Source: Alcaligenaceae bacterium CGII-47 (GTDB lineage: Bacteria > Pseudomonadota > Gammaproteobacteria > Burkholderiales > Burkholderiaceae_B). From it: a stretch of 64,000 bases of DNA. This document shows, in pieces, positions 36,348 to 45,746 of this stretch. A model generated the notes under the pieces. That model was not told the DNA's origin, ran no database searches, and worked only from the letters and a program-made list of their open reading frames with translations. Position 1 is the stretch's first letter. Each line of letters begins with the position of its first letter. The position numbers and the translations under genes were made by a program. The stretch lies in the NCBI GenBank assembly GCA_019166125.1, contig JAHTBO010000002.1, forward strand, positions 1 to 64,000. Direction: 5' to 3'.

Positions 36348-38108
36348 CTAAGGGATCAGCACATATTGCCCTGGTGCGTCGTCAAGCACCGCATAACCGC
36401 CTGCTTTATTGCCCATTTCAGGTGGCGCAACACGCTCGCTTGCGTGGCTTTGCAGCCAGGCCTCGCAAGCCGGCCACCAGGAACCTTCATAGGACGGTGA
36501 TTTATCCTGCCAGGCTTCAGGCGCAACATATCGTGCTGGGGCCTTCTGCGTACCCAATTGATAACCGCGCTTGACGCCCGGCCCAGGAGGATTAACGACG
36601 CCTACATTGTGGCCACCAGTGCTTAGACAGAATGTCACCTCGGTTTCGGTCAGTAAATTAATCTTGTAAACCGATTTCCATGGCGATACGGTGTCGCGTT
36701 GCGTACCCAAGCAGAAAATAGGAAGCTTGATATCCATTAATGCAACAGGACGGCCCGTCACTTGATAATTGCCTTGGGCAAGATCATTGTCCAGGTATAA
36801 GCTGCGCAAATATTCGCTGTGTTGGCGAAAAGGCATGCGCGTGGCATCGGCATTCCACGCTGTCAAATCAGTGACGGCTTGGCGTTTGCCCATCAGGTAG
36901 TCGCGTACCCGGCGTGAAAATACCAGATCACGCGAATTGAGCAGTGCAAAGGCACCTGACATCTGCTTGCCATCGAGGTAGCCTTGCGCCGACATCGCAT
37001 CATCAAGATAGGCTAACTGGCTCTCGTCGATGAACAGTCCCAGCTCGCCGGGATCAGCAAAATCCACCAAAGAAGCCAGCAGTGTCAAGGACGTCATACG
37101 TTCGTCACCATCACGCGCCATCGCGGCTGCAGCAATCGCCAGTAATGTACCCCCCAGGCAGTAGCCAAAACCTTGGACGCGCTGCCCGGGAACAATGGTT
37201 GTCACCGCATCCAGTGCTGCCATGATCCCGTCCTTCAGGTAGGCATCCATGCCCATATCGCGATCCGCTTTGTCAGGATTACGCCAAGACACCATGAATA
37301 CCGTATGACCTTGACCTACCAGATAACGTACCAAGGAATTATCAGGAGATAAATCCAGAATGTAATACTTTAGAATCCACGAAGGCACAATCAAGATAGG
37401 TTCAGCAAATACGGTCTCGGTCTGAGGTGCGTACTGAATCAACTCGATGAGCCGATTGCGGAAAACCACCTTGCCCGGCGTGATGGCGACTTCATGGCCG
37501 GGTCTGAACTGTTCAACACCTGCCGGCGGCTGGCGAGCGGCCAGACGTTGTGCGTCTTCGATCCAATTGCGCATGCCCTGCCACAGGTTCATCCCGCCCG
37601 TCTTATAAGTCTCGGCCAGCACTTCAGGGTTGGTAATAAAGAAATTGGATGGTGAGACCATGTCGAGGGCCTGACGCGCGGCAAACGTCACGAGTTCCTC
37701 ATGATGACGCGTCACCCCACGGACATCTGTGGTGGCATTGTGCCACCACTGCTGGTTAAGTAGAAAAGATTGGTAGATTAAATTAAATGGCCAATGTTGC
37801 CATTCTGATGCAGAAAAACGCTTGTCCTGCGGGAGCGGTTCAATGCAAGGTTCGCCCGGGCAATTAGTGTGGCCCGCCGCGTGTTGCGTCAGACGCTGCG
37901 TTTTGTGTAAAGCCTTCTCGGTAAGTGCCAATTGTTTGCCTGGCGAGAAGGCTAGGTGCAAGGCCCAATCCACCCAGGCTTGCGTTAAAGCAGCCGGTGA
38001 GATGCCCTGCGTGAGTCGCGCCAATGTGCCATGCAGCATGCGATCAAGATCATACGACGGTGTATTTTCAAAGGGGGTTGAAGGCTGCGATTTAGACGTT
38101 GTTTTCAT
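36348..38108 (-). CDS. phaC: Class I poly(3-hydroxyalkanoate) synthase PhaC
   Basis: The 586-residue enzyme polymerises (R)-3-hydroxyacyl-CoA. It has the lipase-like box GFGYCLGG (nucleophile Cys about 317), a catalytic Asp in QRDTVSP (about 472) and His in TGGHNVG (about 500), along with conserved WNADATRMPFRQHSEYLR and the class I YILDLSPDNSLVRYLV stretch. Its ATG overlaps the stop of the upstream kinase gene by four bases, so the two genes are translated together. With PhaB and the phasin it makes a PHB storage system. Confidence 0.95.
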   Translation of the reverse strand: MKTTSKSQPSTPFENTPSYDLDRMLHGTLARLTQGISPAALTQAWVDWALHLAFSPGKQLALTEKALHKTQRLTQHAAGHTNCPGEPCIEPLPQDKRFSASEWQHWPFNLIYQSFLLNQQWWHNATTDVRGVTRHHEELVTFAARQALDMVSPSNFFITNPEVLAETYKTGGMNLWQGMRNWIEDAQRLAARQPPAGVEQFRPGHEVAITPGKVVFRNRLIELIQYAPQTETVFAEPILIVPSWILKYYILDLSPDNSLVRYLVGQGHTVFMVSWRNPDKADRDMGMDAYLKDGIMAALDAVTTIVPGQRVQGFGYCLGGTLLAIAAAAMARDGDERMTSLTLLASLVDFADPGELGLFIDESQLAYLDDAMSAQGYLDGKQMSGAFALLNSRDLVFSRRVRDYLMGKRQAVTDLTAWNADATRMPFRQHSEYLRSLYLDNDLAQGNYQVTGRPVALMDIKLPIFCLGTQRDTVSPWKSVYKINLLTETEVTFCLSTGGHNVGVVNPPGPGVKRGYQLGTQKAPARYVAPEAWQDKSPSYEGSWWPACEAWLQSHASERVAPPEMGNKAGGYAVLDDAPGQYVLIP

Positions 38109-39628
38109 AAGGCTTTCATTGCTCGGCTAACAGTTGTTGAGGGGGGGCCGCTTGCCTCGATTTTTATCCAATCGGGTACGGAGATATTGCGCGCAAGTTG
38201 GGCGCGTACGACAGCCACTGTTGCATCGGAAGGATCATCATGCCGCTCGTTGACGCGTGTAATCATCTGCTGGGGATCGGCATATAGCCAAAGTCCCGTA
38301 AAGGGCACGTCCGCACTCCGGGCGACATGCTCGATCCGGTCCTGTTCAGCTAGCCGGTCAAATACACCGTCCGCCACCACGGCATGCTTACAATGTAGAA
38401 CAGCCTGTGCATCCTGCGCCAGCGCTGCGTAGACTTGTTCTGATACCTCGGGTCGATAGGCCTGCTCCGTCAGACGCGTCTCTGCAACAACACCATGGAT
38501 GCGCTTACGAATTCGATCGCTCGCAAGCACGCGAGCCCCGGGCGCCGGGCCAATTGCGTGGGCGATGGCTGCGGCGACGGTCGACTTACCGGTACCACTC
38601 AGCCCCCCAATCGCCACGAGACGTGGGGTCACAGGCGCGAGCAATCGCAGGGCCAACGCCGCATAGTCCGTCGCCTCACGCGCGAGCTCACGGTGTCGCG
38701 AGCCGTCACACTCCATGGCCTGCTCTGCCGCGATATGGGCGCGTATCGTCGCGCGTATCGTCATGAAGAAAGGCAAAAGCACTAAGCCTTGTGTCTCGTC
38801 ACATTCATCCATGTAGCGGTTGAAAACAAGATTGGCGCTCGGTTCGAGACCTCGATACCACAGATCCATTAATAAAAACGCCAGATCGTACAGGACATCA
38901 ATGGTGGCAACCTCATCATCGAACTCAATACAGTCGAACAGGGTCGGAACACCCTCGATCAAACAGATGTTGCGCAGGTGCAGATCGCCATGACAGCGCC
39001 GTACCTTACCGGCCATCCCCCGCTCATTTAAAAGCGTAGCGCAAGAATCAAAAGCTCTCCATAAACCCGTGGTCAGTGCAGCAACCGTGTCCGCTGCCAG
39101 CAAGCCACTGGCTGCGAGCGACACCTCGTTCATGGTAAGAACGGCGGCGATATTGGCTGCGCCGCTACGGTGATGATCGATAACGGCATCCGCGTGAAAA
39201 TGCGCAATCGTACGCGCTAGCTCTGTCATCAAGGTGGGCGTCAGCTGGCCACCTACAGCGAGTCTATCGAATAGCGTATCCTCATCAAAGCGCACCATCT
39301 CGACCACAGCATCAAGCAGCTCTCCAGGGCCATCAAACATGAGTTCGCCATCGGCCTCGCACGTGATACGCCGTACGGCAAGGTAGAGCATCGGAGCAGT
39401 CCGCCGATTCAGCTCAAGTTCCCGATAGCAGGCCGCCAAGCGGTGTTCTGGCGTAGAAAAGTCAACATAAGGCAAGCGCACAGCGCGCTTTAGCTTAAAG
39501 ACCCTAGTGCCAACAAAAATAATGACAGATATATGTGTCTGGGTCGTGCTGATATGCAGCGGTTGATCCCCATAACTTGCTGGATCCGTTAAAAATGCGA
39601 GGATAGTGCTCTGATCCTGAACAATCAT
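38105..39628 (-). CDS. APH-like domain fused to a P-loop kinase domain
   Basis: The 507-residue protein has an N-terminal aminoglycoside-phosphotransferase-like kinase (FKLKRAVRLPYVDFSTPEHR, CHGDLHLRNI with the catalytic Asp, and DCIEFDDEVATIDVLYDLAF) and a C-terminal AAA/P-loop domain (IGGLSGTGKSTVAAAIA and ASDRIRKRIHGV) like the AAA_33 nucleotide kinases. Similar fused proteins are common in betaproteobacteria and are usually unnamed. The target molecule is unknown. It overlaps phaC, so a link to PHA metabolism or phosphorylated intermediates is conceivable but unproved. Confidence 0.8.
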   Translation of the reverse strand: MIVQDQSTILAFLTDPASYGDQPLHISTTQTHISVIIFVGTRVFKLKRAVRLPYVDFSTPEHRLAACYRELELNRRTAPMLYLAVRRITCEADGELMFDGPGELLDAVVEMVRFDEDTLFDRLAVGGQLTPTLMTELARTIAHFHADAVIDHHRSGAANIAAVLTMNEVSLAASGLLAADTVAALTTGLWRAFDSCATLLNERGMAGKVRRCHGDLHLRNICLIEGVPTLFDCIEFDDEVATIDVLYDLAFLLMDLWYRGLEPSANLVFNRYMDECDETQGLVLLPFFMTIRATIRAHIAAEQAMECDGSRHRELAREATDYAALALRLLAPVTPRLVAIGGLSGTGKSTVAAAIAHAIGPAPGARVLASDRIRKRIHGVVAETRLTEQAYRPEVSEQVYAALAQDAQAVLHCKHAVVADGVFDRLAEQDRIEHVARSADVPFTGLWLYADPQQMITRVNERHDDPSDATVAVVRAQLARNISVPDWIKIEASGPPSTTVSRAMKAL

Positions 39629-39964
39629 ACCTGCTTGGCCAAACTCAGAAATAATCGGGTCATCACGAATTATTTTCCTGGGTTACTCGAATAAAAGGGT
39701 ATTGCAAAATGTGCAGAATCATTACTAATCGATATCCGAATTGTATCTTCTGTTCGAGTAAATCATACTCACTAGCTTATCGTCCGTGAGTATGTCGTAA
39801 AATAAATGATCCAGACATCCATTATTATAGTATCCCATTGAGATTATTGAGTATTGATTGAAATCAAACCTATTGCTTTGGTCGCGTACTATGATGAGTA
39901 AGTAGAAATAATTTTGTGTGGATCGGTATCTACACACCTCAGTTTCACGATCAAGGAGAACTCA
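39629..39964. other. Intergenic region between the kinase and phasin genes
   Basis: No gene is supported in this AT-rich stretch of 336 bases. It contains the promoters of the divergent kinase-phaC operon and phasin gene. On the plus side it holds a perfect Fnr box and a good -10 element; nothing else is recognised. Confidence 0.6.
39854..39895 (+). promoter_or_regulatory. Fnr box and -10 element of the phasin gene
   Basis: TTGAT-TGAA-ATCAA at 39854-39867 is a perfect Fnr consensus. TATGAT at 39890-39895 is a good -10 hexamer. The implied start near 39902 puts the box centre at about -41.5, the class II position used for direct activation. It suggests phasin expression at low oxygen. Confidence 0.8.
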
Positions 39965-40345
39965 ATGTCCACAGCGAACGCGGCAAAAGGCAAAGCTGCC
40001 AATATCAGTACGCTGCTCACGGCAAATGCTGCAGACACACAAGCAAACGCCACCCGTTTGTTCAGCCAAACCAACGAGTTAATGATCACCATGGCTCGCG
40101 CCCTTTGGGACAGTCAGACCAAACTACTCCAAACCGAGATTGAACAGGCAGTAAAGACATTTTCACCGCCTGCTACGGGTGGTGACCCGAGCGAGATATA
40201 CGCGGCATATTGCCAGCAGTGGCACGAAAGCTCCGAGCGTCGGATCACCCACATGCGTCAGGTCAATGATTTGATACGCGACTACAATTGGCAGGTTTTC
40301 GAGACTTATGCCGATAGCCTAGGCCAGTCAAGCAAGCCAAAGTAG
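39965..40345 (+). CDS. Phasin-family PHA granule protein
   Basis: The 126-residue protein is Ala- and Gln-rich, mostly helical, and without transmembrane segments, as in phasins that coat PHB granules. Segments NATRLFSQTNELMITMARAL and QQWHESSERRITHMRQVNDL are typical of phasin 2 proteins. The ATG at 39965 follows AAGGAGA. A perfect Fnr box lies upstream. The adjacent genes, phaC and the patatin fusion, support the PHA assignment. Confidence 0.75.
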   Translation: MSTANAAKGKAANISTLLTANAADTQANATRLFSQTNELMITMARALWDSQTKLLQTEIEQAVKTFSPPATGGDPSEIYAAYCQQWHESSERRITHMRQVNDLIRDYNWQVFETYADSLGQSSKPK

Positions 40346-40389
40346 AACGTCTTGTCGCCTAAGGCATCATTCGTGGATCAGTATATTCA

Positions 40390-42732
40390 TTGCACAGAGA
40401 GTCAATTCTGAATAATAAGCACACAGTTATCCAACCCTCGCCACCAGAGCAGGCTGATTTCCTGCTTGTCGGCGGAGGCATCTCAGCAGTTACCGCCGCG
40501 CAGACGCTACGCAATGAAGGCGCGCAGGGATCGATTCTCCTGCTTTGTGCTGAGACCGAATACCCCTATGAACGACCGCCCCTAACCAAGGGGTTTATGA
40601 CCGATGAGGTTCCCTCAAAGCAGTTACTGCTGATGGGGCCTGAAGACTATAAAAGCGACAATATCGACATCCGCTTGGGTTGCAGCGTGAGCTCGATTGA
40701 CCCCGCCACGCATAGCCTGGTCGACCAGGCAGGGCGAACCTATCACTATGGGAAACTACTACTCGCAACCGGCGCACAGCCGTGCCAATTAGCGGTACCC
40801 GGCGTTGATCTGGATGGCGTTTTCTCGTTTCGCTCGCTTATTGATGCGATGGCCGTACGCAGTTGGGTCGGAACGCATCCGGGTCCAGTAGGGATTATCG
40901 GCACAAGCTTCATTGCAATGGAGCTCGCTACCTCCTTCACCCGAATGGGGATAAAGGTCACGTTGATCGATCGGGCGGAAACTGTCTTTCCCAGAATACA
41001 TTCCGAGACGCTCTCAAGCTATTTTATCGATCAGTGTCAGAAGCATGGGATTGACGTCCTCTTGGGTCAGACCATTCGTAAAATCCGCGGCACCCGAAAG
41101 GTCACCGGCCTCGAGACCGCGTCGGGTAAAAAAGTCACCTGTAGCACCGTAATTATGGCAATCGGCACCCTGGCGCAGACCAATTTTCTCGAGCAATCAG
41201 GGCTGCACATCGAGGACGGAATCCTCGTTGACGAATTTTTACAGACGAACCACCCGGATATTTTTGCCTCAGGCGATGTGGCCAGCTACCTGGATCGTCA
41301 TGGAGATCGCCAAAGAGCGAGGCATTGGGAAAACGCGCGAAAACAGGGGCAACTTGCCGCAAAGAACATGCTCGGTCAGCAAGTCCCTTATAGCAGCGTG
41401 CTGCATTACTACTGCGACTTTCTGGATTTCAGTTTTACGTTTCTTGGAACCAGCGATCGAGCCGATAGGCAGATCCAGAGGGGTAGTTTGAAGGATAAAT
41501 CTTATGCGGAATTTTATATTCGTGATGATCGCATTATCGGCTTCTTCTCCACGGGCCGCCCTCCCGAAGAGACTCGGGTCGTAGAAACACTGATTCGAGA
41601 TCGCACCGATATCCAAACAGCAGGCGAGCAACTTGCCAACCCTGACGCCGACATACAGGATTTGGCGCGACAGACTATCCTGATCCTGCAAGGCGGCGGC
41701 GCGCTGGGTGCTTTTGAGTGCGGTGTCGTTCGCGCGATGGAGGAAGCCGGGATTGCGCCCATGGTTATAGGCGGCGTCTCGATTGGCGCTATTAACGGGG
41801 CGATCATCGCGGGCAACCCAGACAATGCGGCTTCGGCGGTTGAAGCTTTTTGGGATGAGATCGGTGTACATGGATCCGAACTCGCGCACGGCTCGATCAA
41901 TCGCGCGCTGGCGGTTGGAACCACAATGATGTGGGGTATCCCAGAGTTTTTCAGACCGCGCTGGCTAGCACCCGGTGTGCATGGCGAATGGTGGCCTTCT
42001 CAATGGACGAGCATCTATGACATTAATCCCCTCAGGAATTTACTGTGCAAATACATAGATTTTTCGACACTCTCCCAGAGTCCGGTGAGGCTCATCGTGT
42101 CCGCTGTCGATGTAGATCGTGGCGAACTTGTGTTCTTTGACAGCCGTATCGATAAGTTGACACCAGACCATATCCTGGCCAGTTGCAGCCTTCCTCCCAT
42201 GTTTCAGTGGACGACTATCGACGGGCGACACTACTGGGATGGCGGCATCATCAGCAATTCGCCCCTCGAACATGTGCTCAATCAGTGCGGCGCCGACAAT
42301 AAACAAGTCTTTATTGTCGATTTGTTTCCAGGGGAAAGACCCTTGCCGTCCAATCTCGCAGAGGTGCTCTCCCGGCGGGATGAAATTATTTATGGCGAGC
42401 GAATCCGTAATGACGGACATATTCGCGAACTGGCCCATGACTTTAAGGCACTTGTCGACGAGATCATGACTGCAGTCGAACCTGATGTCGCCGCCCGTCT
42501 TCGGCAAAGACCTCGCTATGTGCACTTGATGGGTCGGGGGGCAACGACTTCGATTACTCATATCGTTCGTGATGGCTCAGCCAAAGAGCCCCTGGCGGCA
42601 CACTACGACTTCTCTATGCAGTCGATCAATCGGCACCGAAAAGAAGGCTATATGATCGCCCAAAAGCTTCTCGCCTCATTGGAGCACACGCCAGTCCCGG
42701 ATGCCAACGGGCCAGCAGGGGCAACGCAATGA
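40390..42732 (+). CDS. FAD-dependent oxidoreductase fused to a patatin-like phospholipase
   Basis: The 780-residue protein joins two domains. Residues about 20-420 form a ferredoxin-reductase-like oxidoreductase: FLLVGGGISAVTAAQTL (FAD), YERPPLTKGFMTDEVPS, VGIIGTSFIAMELATSFTRM (NADH) and FASGDVASY. Residues from about 430 form a patatin domain: LQGGGALGAFECGVVRAMEE as the oxyanion motif, GGVSIGAINGAIIAG with the nucleophile Ser (about 463), and HYWDGGIISN with the catalytic Asp. The catalytic residues of both are present. The start appears to be TTG at 40390; no better start was found. It lies 45 bases after the phasin gene and overlaps the next gene by four bases. The substrate is unknown; a lipid or PHB-related hydrolase coupled to redox is possible. 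Confidence 0.8.
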   Translation: MHRESILNNKHTVIQPSPPEQADFLLVGGGISAVTAAQTLRNEGAQGSILLLCAETEYPYERPPLTKGFMTDEVPSKQLLLMGPEDYKSDNIDIRLGCSVSSIDPATHSLVDQAGRTYHYGKLLLATGAQPCQLAVPGVDLDGVFSFRSLIDAMAVRSWVGTHPGPVGIIGTSFIAMELATSFTRMGIKVTLIDRAETVFPRIHSETLSSYFIDQCQKHGIDVLLGQTIRKIRGTRKVTGLETASGKKVTCSTVIMAIGTLAQTNFLEQSGLHIEDGILVDEFLQTNHPDIFASGDVASYLDRHGDRQRARHWENARKQGQLAAKNMLGQQVPYSSVLHYYCDFLDFSFTFLGTSDRADRQIQRGSLKDKSYAEFYIRDDRIIGFFSTGRPPEETRVVETLIRDRTDIQTAGEQLANPDADIQDLARQTILILQGGGALGAFECGVVRAMEEAGIAPMVIGGVSIGAINGAIIAGNPDNAASAVEAFWDEIGVHGSELAHGSINRALAVGTTMMWGIPEFFRPRWLAPGVHGEWWPSQWTSIYDINPLRNLLCKYIDFSTLSQSPVRLIVSAVDVDRGELVFFDSRIDKLTPDHILASCSLPPMFQWTTIDGRHYWDGGIISNSPLEHVLNQCGADNKQVFIVDLFPGERPLPSNLAEVLSRRDEIIYGERIRNDGHIRELAHDFKALVDEIMTAVEPDVAARLRQRPRYVHLMGRGATTSITHIVRDGSAKEPLAAHYDFSMQSINRHRKEGYMIAQKLLASLEHTPVPDANGPAGATQ

Positions 42733-44276
42733 GCACTGAATTAAAGTCAATCCCTCGGTTCAAAGCAAATATTTGGCTGATGCTTTTAAGCCTTGCATTC
42801 GGCTTATATCCAGCGCTCTCGTTGGCACAGAGCACATTGCAATGGTTCAACCAGGACAGACCCTCAGCCCAGGCTATTGAGGCAATAGCATTGCTGAGCG
42901 CTGCCGATACGGACGGCTTGGTACCTAGCGACTATAACGTCGCATTTTTGCGCGGCGCGTTTGAATCCGCATTGCAGGGCCCCCCCCTGCCCTCGCCCGA
43001 CATCGCTCGGTTGGACGTGGCATTGACGGCTTCGATGGAGCGCTATTTACACGATTTGCGTCAGGGCAGGCTTGATCCACTGATGATTCACCAGCGTTTT
43101 AAAGCGCCCCCATTCGAATATTTTGATACCGCCGCCTATCTATCCGCTGCGCTCATGGCAAATCGTTTGCCTGAGGCTGTTCGTCTGGCTGCCCCCCAAA
43201 TACCCCTCTACGCTCGCCTGCGCGACGCGCTGGCGCAGTACCGCGAGTTACCCGACTGGCAAGCATGGGAGCACCCCCTTCCTGCTTTACCTGGAAACAA
43301 GATCGAAGCAGGCCAGACCTATCCGGGCATTCCCATGCTCGCGCGGCGCTTGATTGCCCTGGGCGATATGTCCGCTGATACGGTCGTTCCTGAATACTAC
43401 GAAGGTGCCCTGGTCGAAGGTGTTCGTTCATTTCAAGAACGCCATGGCCTGCTGGTGGACGGTGTTTTAGGTAAAACCACGCTCCGAGAGCTCGAAATAA
43501 AACCTGCTCGGCGTGTGCGCCAAATCGAATTGACGCTCGAGCGCCTGCGCTGGACACCCTTACTGCAGGCGCCACGAATGATTGTGGTCAATATCCCGGA
43601 ATTTGTACTAAGAGCCTATGAGGTAAAGAACGGACAGTTCGATGTCCAGGTACAAATGAAAATTATTGTTGGGCGCGCGCTGAACACGCGCACGCCCGTG
43701 TTTGACGAGGATATGCGCTTTATAGAATTCAGTCCGTACTGGAACGTGCCCCGATCTATTGTCAGGTCAGAGACCATACCTCGATTGCGCCGTGACCCTG
43801 CGTATTTTAAACAACAGGGGTTCGAGTTCGTGACCGGTGATGGCACCCCACTGAATACACTATCGGCAGACAATATCGATGCCTTAGAGCGCGGCGAGTT
43901 GCGTATCCGTCAGCGGCCAGGGCCCCGTAATGCACTAGGCGATATAAAGTTCATCTTTCCCAATAATCAAAACATCTATCTGCACCACACGCCGACACCC
44001 GAATTATTCAATCGGGACAGGCGTGATTTCAGTCATGGATGCATCCGGGTTGAAGACCCGATAGCCTTGGCAAAATTCGTCCTCTATGATGAACCGGACT
44101 GGCCAGAGACCCGCATCCGTGATGCCATGTCTCGTGCCGCATCCAGGACCATCAGCCTGCACCAGCCCGTGCGAGTATTAATTACATACAGCACGGTAAT
44201 CGTAAAAAATGATAAGGTTTACTTCTTTCCTGATCTATATAGTCAGGATGCGCTATTAGATAAGGCATTACAATGA
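42729..44276 (+). CDS. L,D-transpeptidase, YcbB/LdtD type
   Basis: The 515-residue exported protein has an N-terminal signal/anchor (LLSLAFGLYPALSLAQS), a scaffold region, a peptidoglycan-binding segment (EGVRSFQERHGLLVDGVLGKTTL) and the YkuD catalytic domain with FSHGCIRVEDPIALA (Cys about 438). These enzymes make 3-3 cross-links in peptidoglycan. It overlaps the patatin fusion upstream and the DUF882 gene downstream by four bases each. Confidence 0.9.
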   Translation: MSTELKSIPRFKANIWLMLLSLAFGLYPALSLAQSTLQWFNQDRPSAQAIEAIALLSAADTDGLVPSDYNVAFLRGAFESALQGPPLPSPDIARLDVALTASMERYLHDLRQGRLDPLMIHQRFKAPPFEYFDTAAYLSAALMANRLPEAVRLAAPQIPLYARLRDALAQYRELPDWQAWEHPLPALPGNKIEAGQTYPGIPMLARRLIALGDMSADTVVPEYYEGALVEGVRSFQERHGLLVDGVLGKTTLRELEIKPARRVRQIELTLERLRWTPLLQAPRMIVVNIPEFVLRAYEVKNGQFDVQVQMKIIVGRALNTRTPVFDEDMRFIEFSPYWNVPRSIVRSETIPRLRRDPAYFKQQGFEFVTGDGTPLNTLSADNIDALERGELRIRQRPGPRNALGDIKFIFPNNQNIYLHHTPTPELFNRDRRDFSHGCIRVEDPIALAKFVLYDEPDWPETRIRDAMSRAASRTISLHQPVRVLITYSTVIVKNDKVYFFPDLYSQDALLDKALQ

Positions 44277-44836
44277 CAAAACCACTCGAGCCGGCTCGCC
44301 GCCAGTTCCTTCGATACTCTGCCGGTATCGCCATGGTCGGAACTGGCATGTCACTAAGCTCACAGGCATTTGCTGGCAGTTCACAAGCCTATCGGCTAGC
44401 TTTCGACCATACCCATACACACGAAAAACTCTCTCTGATCTACTCAGTCGCGGGCGAGTACCAAGCCACGGCGCTTGATCGCCTTAATCACTTTTTACGT
44501 GATCACTACACAGGCACGGTAGGCACCATGGATCCGCAGTTGTTTGATATTCTGCACCGGATAACATCGGCATTAGAGACAAAACGATCGTTTCAGGTCA
44601 TTTCCGGATACCGTTGTGCGGCGACCAACGACAGGTTGCGCACGACCCGTGGCGGGGGCGTAGCCAAGCGCAGCTTACATATGGATGGGCGGGCGATCGA
44701 TATTCGTATCCCAGGGGTTCCGCTTACAGAGCTGCATCATGCCGCGCTGTCGCTTAAGGCCGGTGGTGTGGGTTTTTATCCTCGTGACCAGTTTGTGCAT
44801 ATCGACACGGGCAAGGTGCGTAGCTGGGGCACCTAG
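44273..44836 (+). CDS. DUF882/YcbK-type (MepK-like) peptidoglycan endopeptidase
   Basis: The 187-residue protein has a TAT signal (ARRQFLRYSAGIAMVGTGMS), then the M15A-like fold with VISGYRCAATNDRLR, SLHMDGRAIDIRIPG and FVHIDTGKVRSWG, which give the zinc ligands His, Asp and His. MepK cleaves cross-links made by L,D-transpeptidases, so the upstream Ldt is a fitting partner. The ATG overlaps the ldt stop. Confidence 0.88.
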   Translation: MTKPLEPARRQFLRYSAGIAMVGTGMSLSSQAFAGSSQAYRLAFDHTHTHEKLSLIYSVAGEYQATALDRLNHFLRDHYTGTVGTMDPQLFDILHRITSALETKRSFQVISGYRCAATNDRLRTTRGGGVAKRSLHMDGRAIDIRIPGVPLTELHHAALSLKAGGVGFYPRDQFVHIDTGKVRSWGT

Positions 44837-44852
44837 TGTCCTGAATAACCCC

Positions 44853-45746
44853 TCAAGACACATCGCGATCGACATGCTGGGGCTTTAGCGCCTCAAACCC
44901 GGCGATCACATCCAGCAGCTCTTCTGTGATCGCTGATTGCCGTGTTGTGTGCGTAGCCAGGGCCAACTCAGTGAGCCGCTCATCGATGCTTCGTTCAGCT
45001 TGTTGCATCCGTGCCAGGCGTGCTGCGTTTTCAGTTACCAGTGCCTCTGCGCTGGCACCAAACAGGCTCGCAAACAGATCGTTGCGCAATAGCGCTGCAA
45101 AAACAGCAACGCGCGTCATGTCGAAGTGCGGAAGGCTGTGCGAGGTCCACGGACGTTGTGATAGGCGCTCGAGCCGCTCAGCTGCAAGCGGGATCACTTG
45201 GCGCACAACCACGGCCTGTCGACCGTGCTCCGCCCGCTCGGTAAAAGCAAGTGTCACAGTGATATCCCGTTTTTTATCGGTATGCACCGCATCGATTCGG
45301 GCGATCAGCTCACCAACCAGACGGCTCACACCTTCAACGCTGGCCGGGGTCATGAGTGTCGCCTCTACATCCAGCCCAACCCCTCGAATCGCGTCCTCCA
45401 TCTGAGCCCCGACACAGAAAATAAGGTGGTCCTCCCCTATCCACGGAGCCTGAACCAATTCCATCGCAACCGCTTCGTTATAGCTACCACATAGCCCCTG
45501 ATCCGAACCAAAGACCACAATAAGTCGCAATACGTTGATCCCTACAGTTTGGTCAGGGATGCCATACATTTTTATAAAGGCCTGGAGGCCATCCAACACC
45601 GTATCGTGCCAATCATTGATGGCTCGCGCCGCTTGCTCGTAGGGGTACGCGTTAATCGCCGATAAGGTTTTCATCGTATGGACGATGTTACGGATGGTCT
45701 GTGTCGTACCGGTGCGACGCGTGAGGCTTTCAAGTGTCTGAGACAT
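44853..45746 (-). CDS. atpG: N-type ATPase gamma subunit
   Basis: The 297-residue subunit is the rotor stalk: the N terminus runs [20 protein letters not shown], followed by [14 protein letters not shown], and the C terminus ends [19 protein letters not shown], the two helices that form the coiled coil. It is divergent from ordinary AtpG (longer GSDQGLCG region retained). It is the last gene of the atpDCQRBEFAG operon and overlaps atpA by 17 bases. Confidence 0.9.
   Translation of the reverse strand: MSQTLESLTRRTGTTQTIRNIVHTMKTLSAINAYPYEQAARAINDWHDTVLDGLQAFIKMYGIPDQTVGINVLRLIVVFGSDQGLCGSYNEAVAMELVQAPWIGEDHLIFCVGAQMEDAIRGVGLDVEATLMTPASVEGVSRLVGELIARIDAVHTDKKRDITVTLAFTERAEHGRQAVVVRQVIPLAAERLERLSQRPWTSHSLPHFDMTRVAVFAALLRNDLFASLFGASAEALVTENAARLARMQQAERSIDERLTELALATHTTRQSAITEELLDVIAGFEALKPQHVDRDVS

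Noticed and set aside
41680-42732. Patatin domain as a CBASS-type antiphage effector (CapV-like)
   Set aside because: No nucleotide cyclase, E1/E2/JAB or other defence gene is nearby. The domain is fused to an oxidoreductase and lies among PHA and cell-wall genes.
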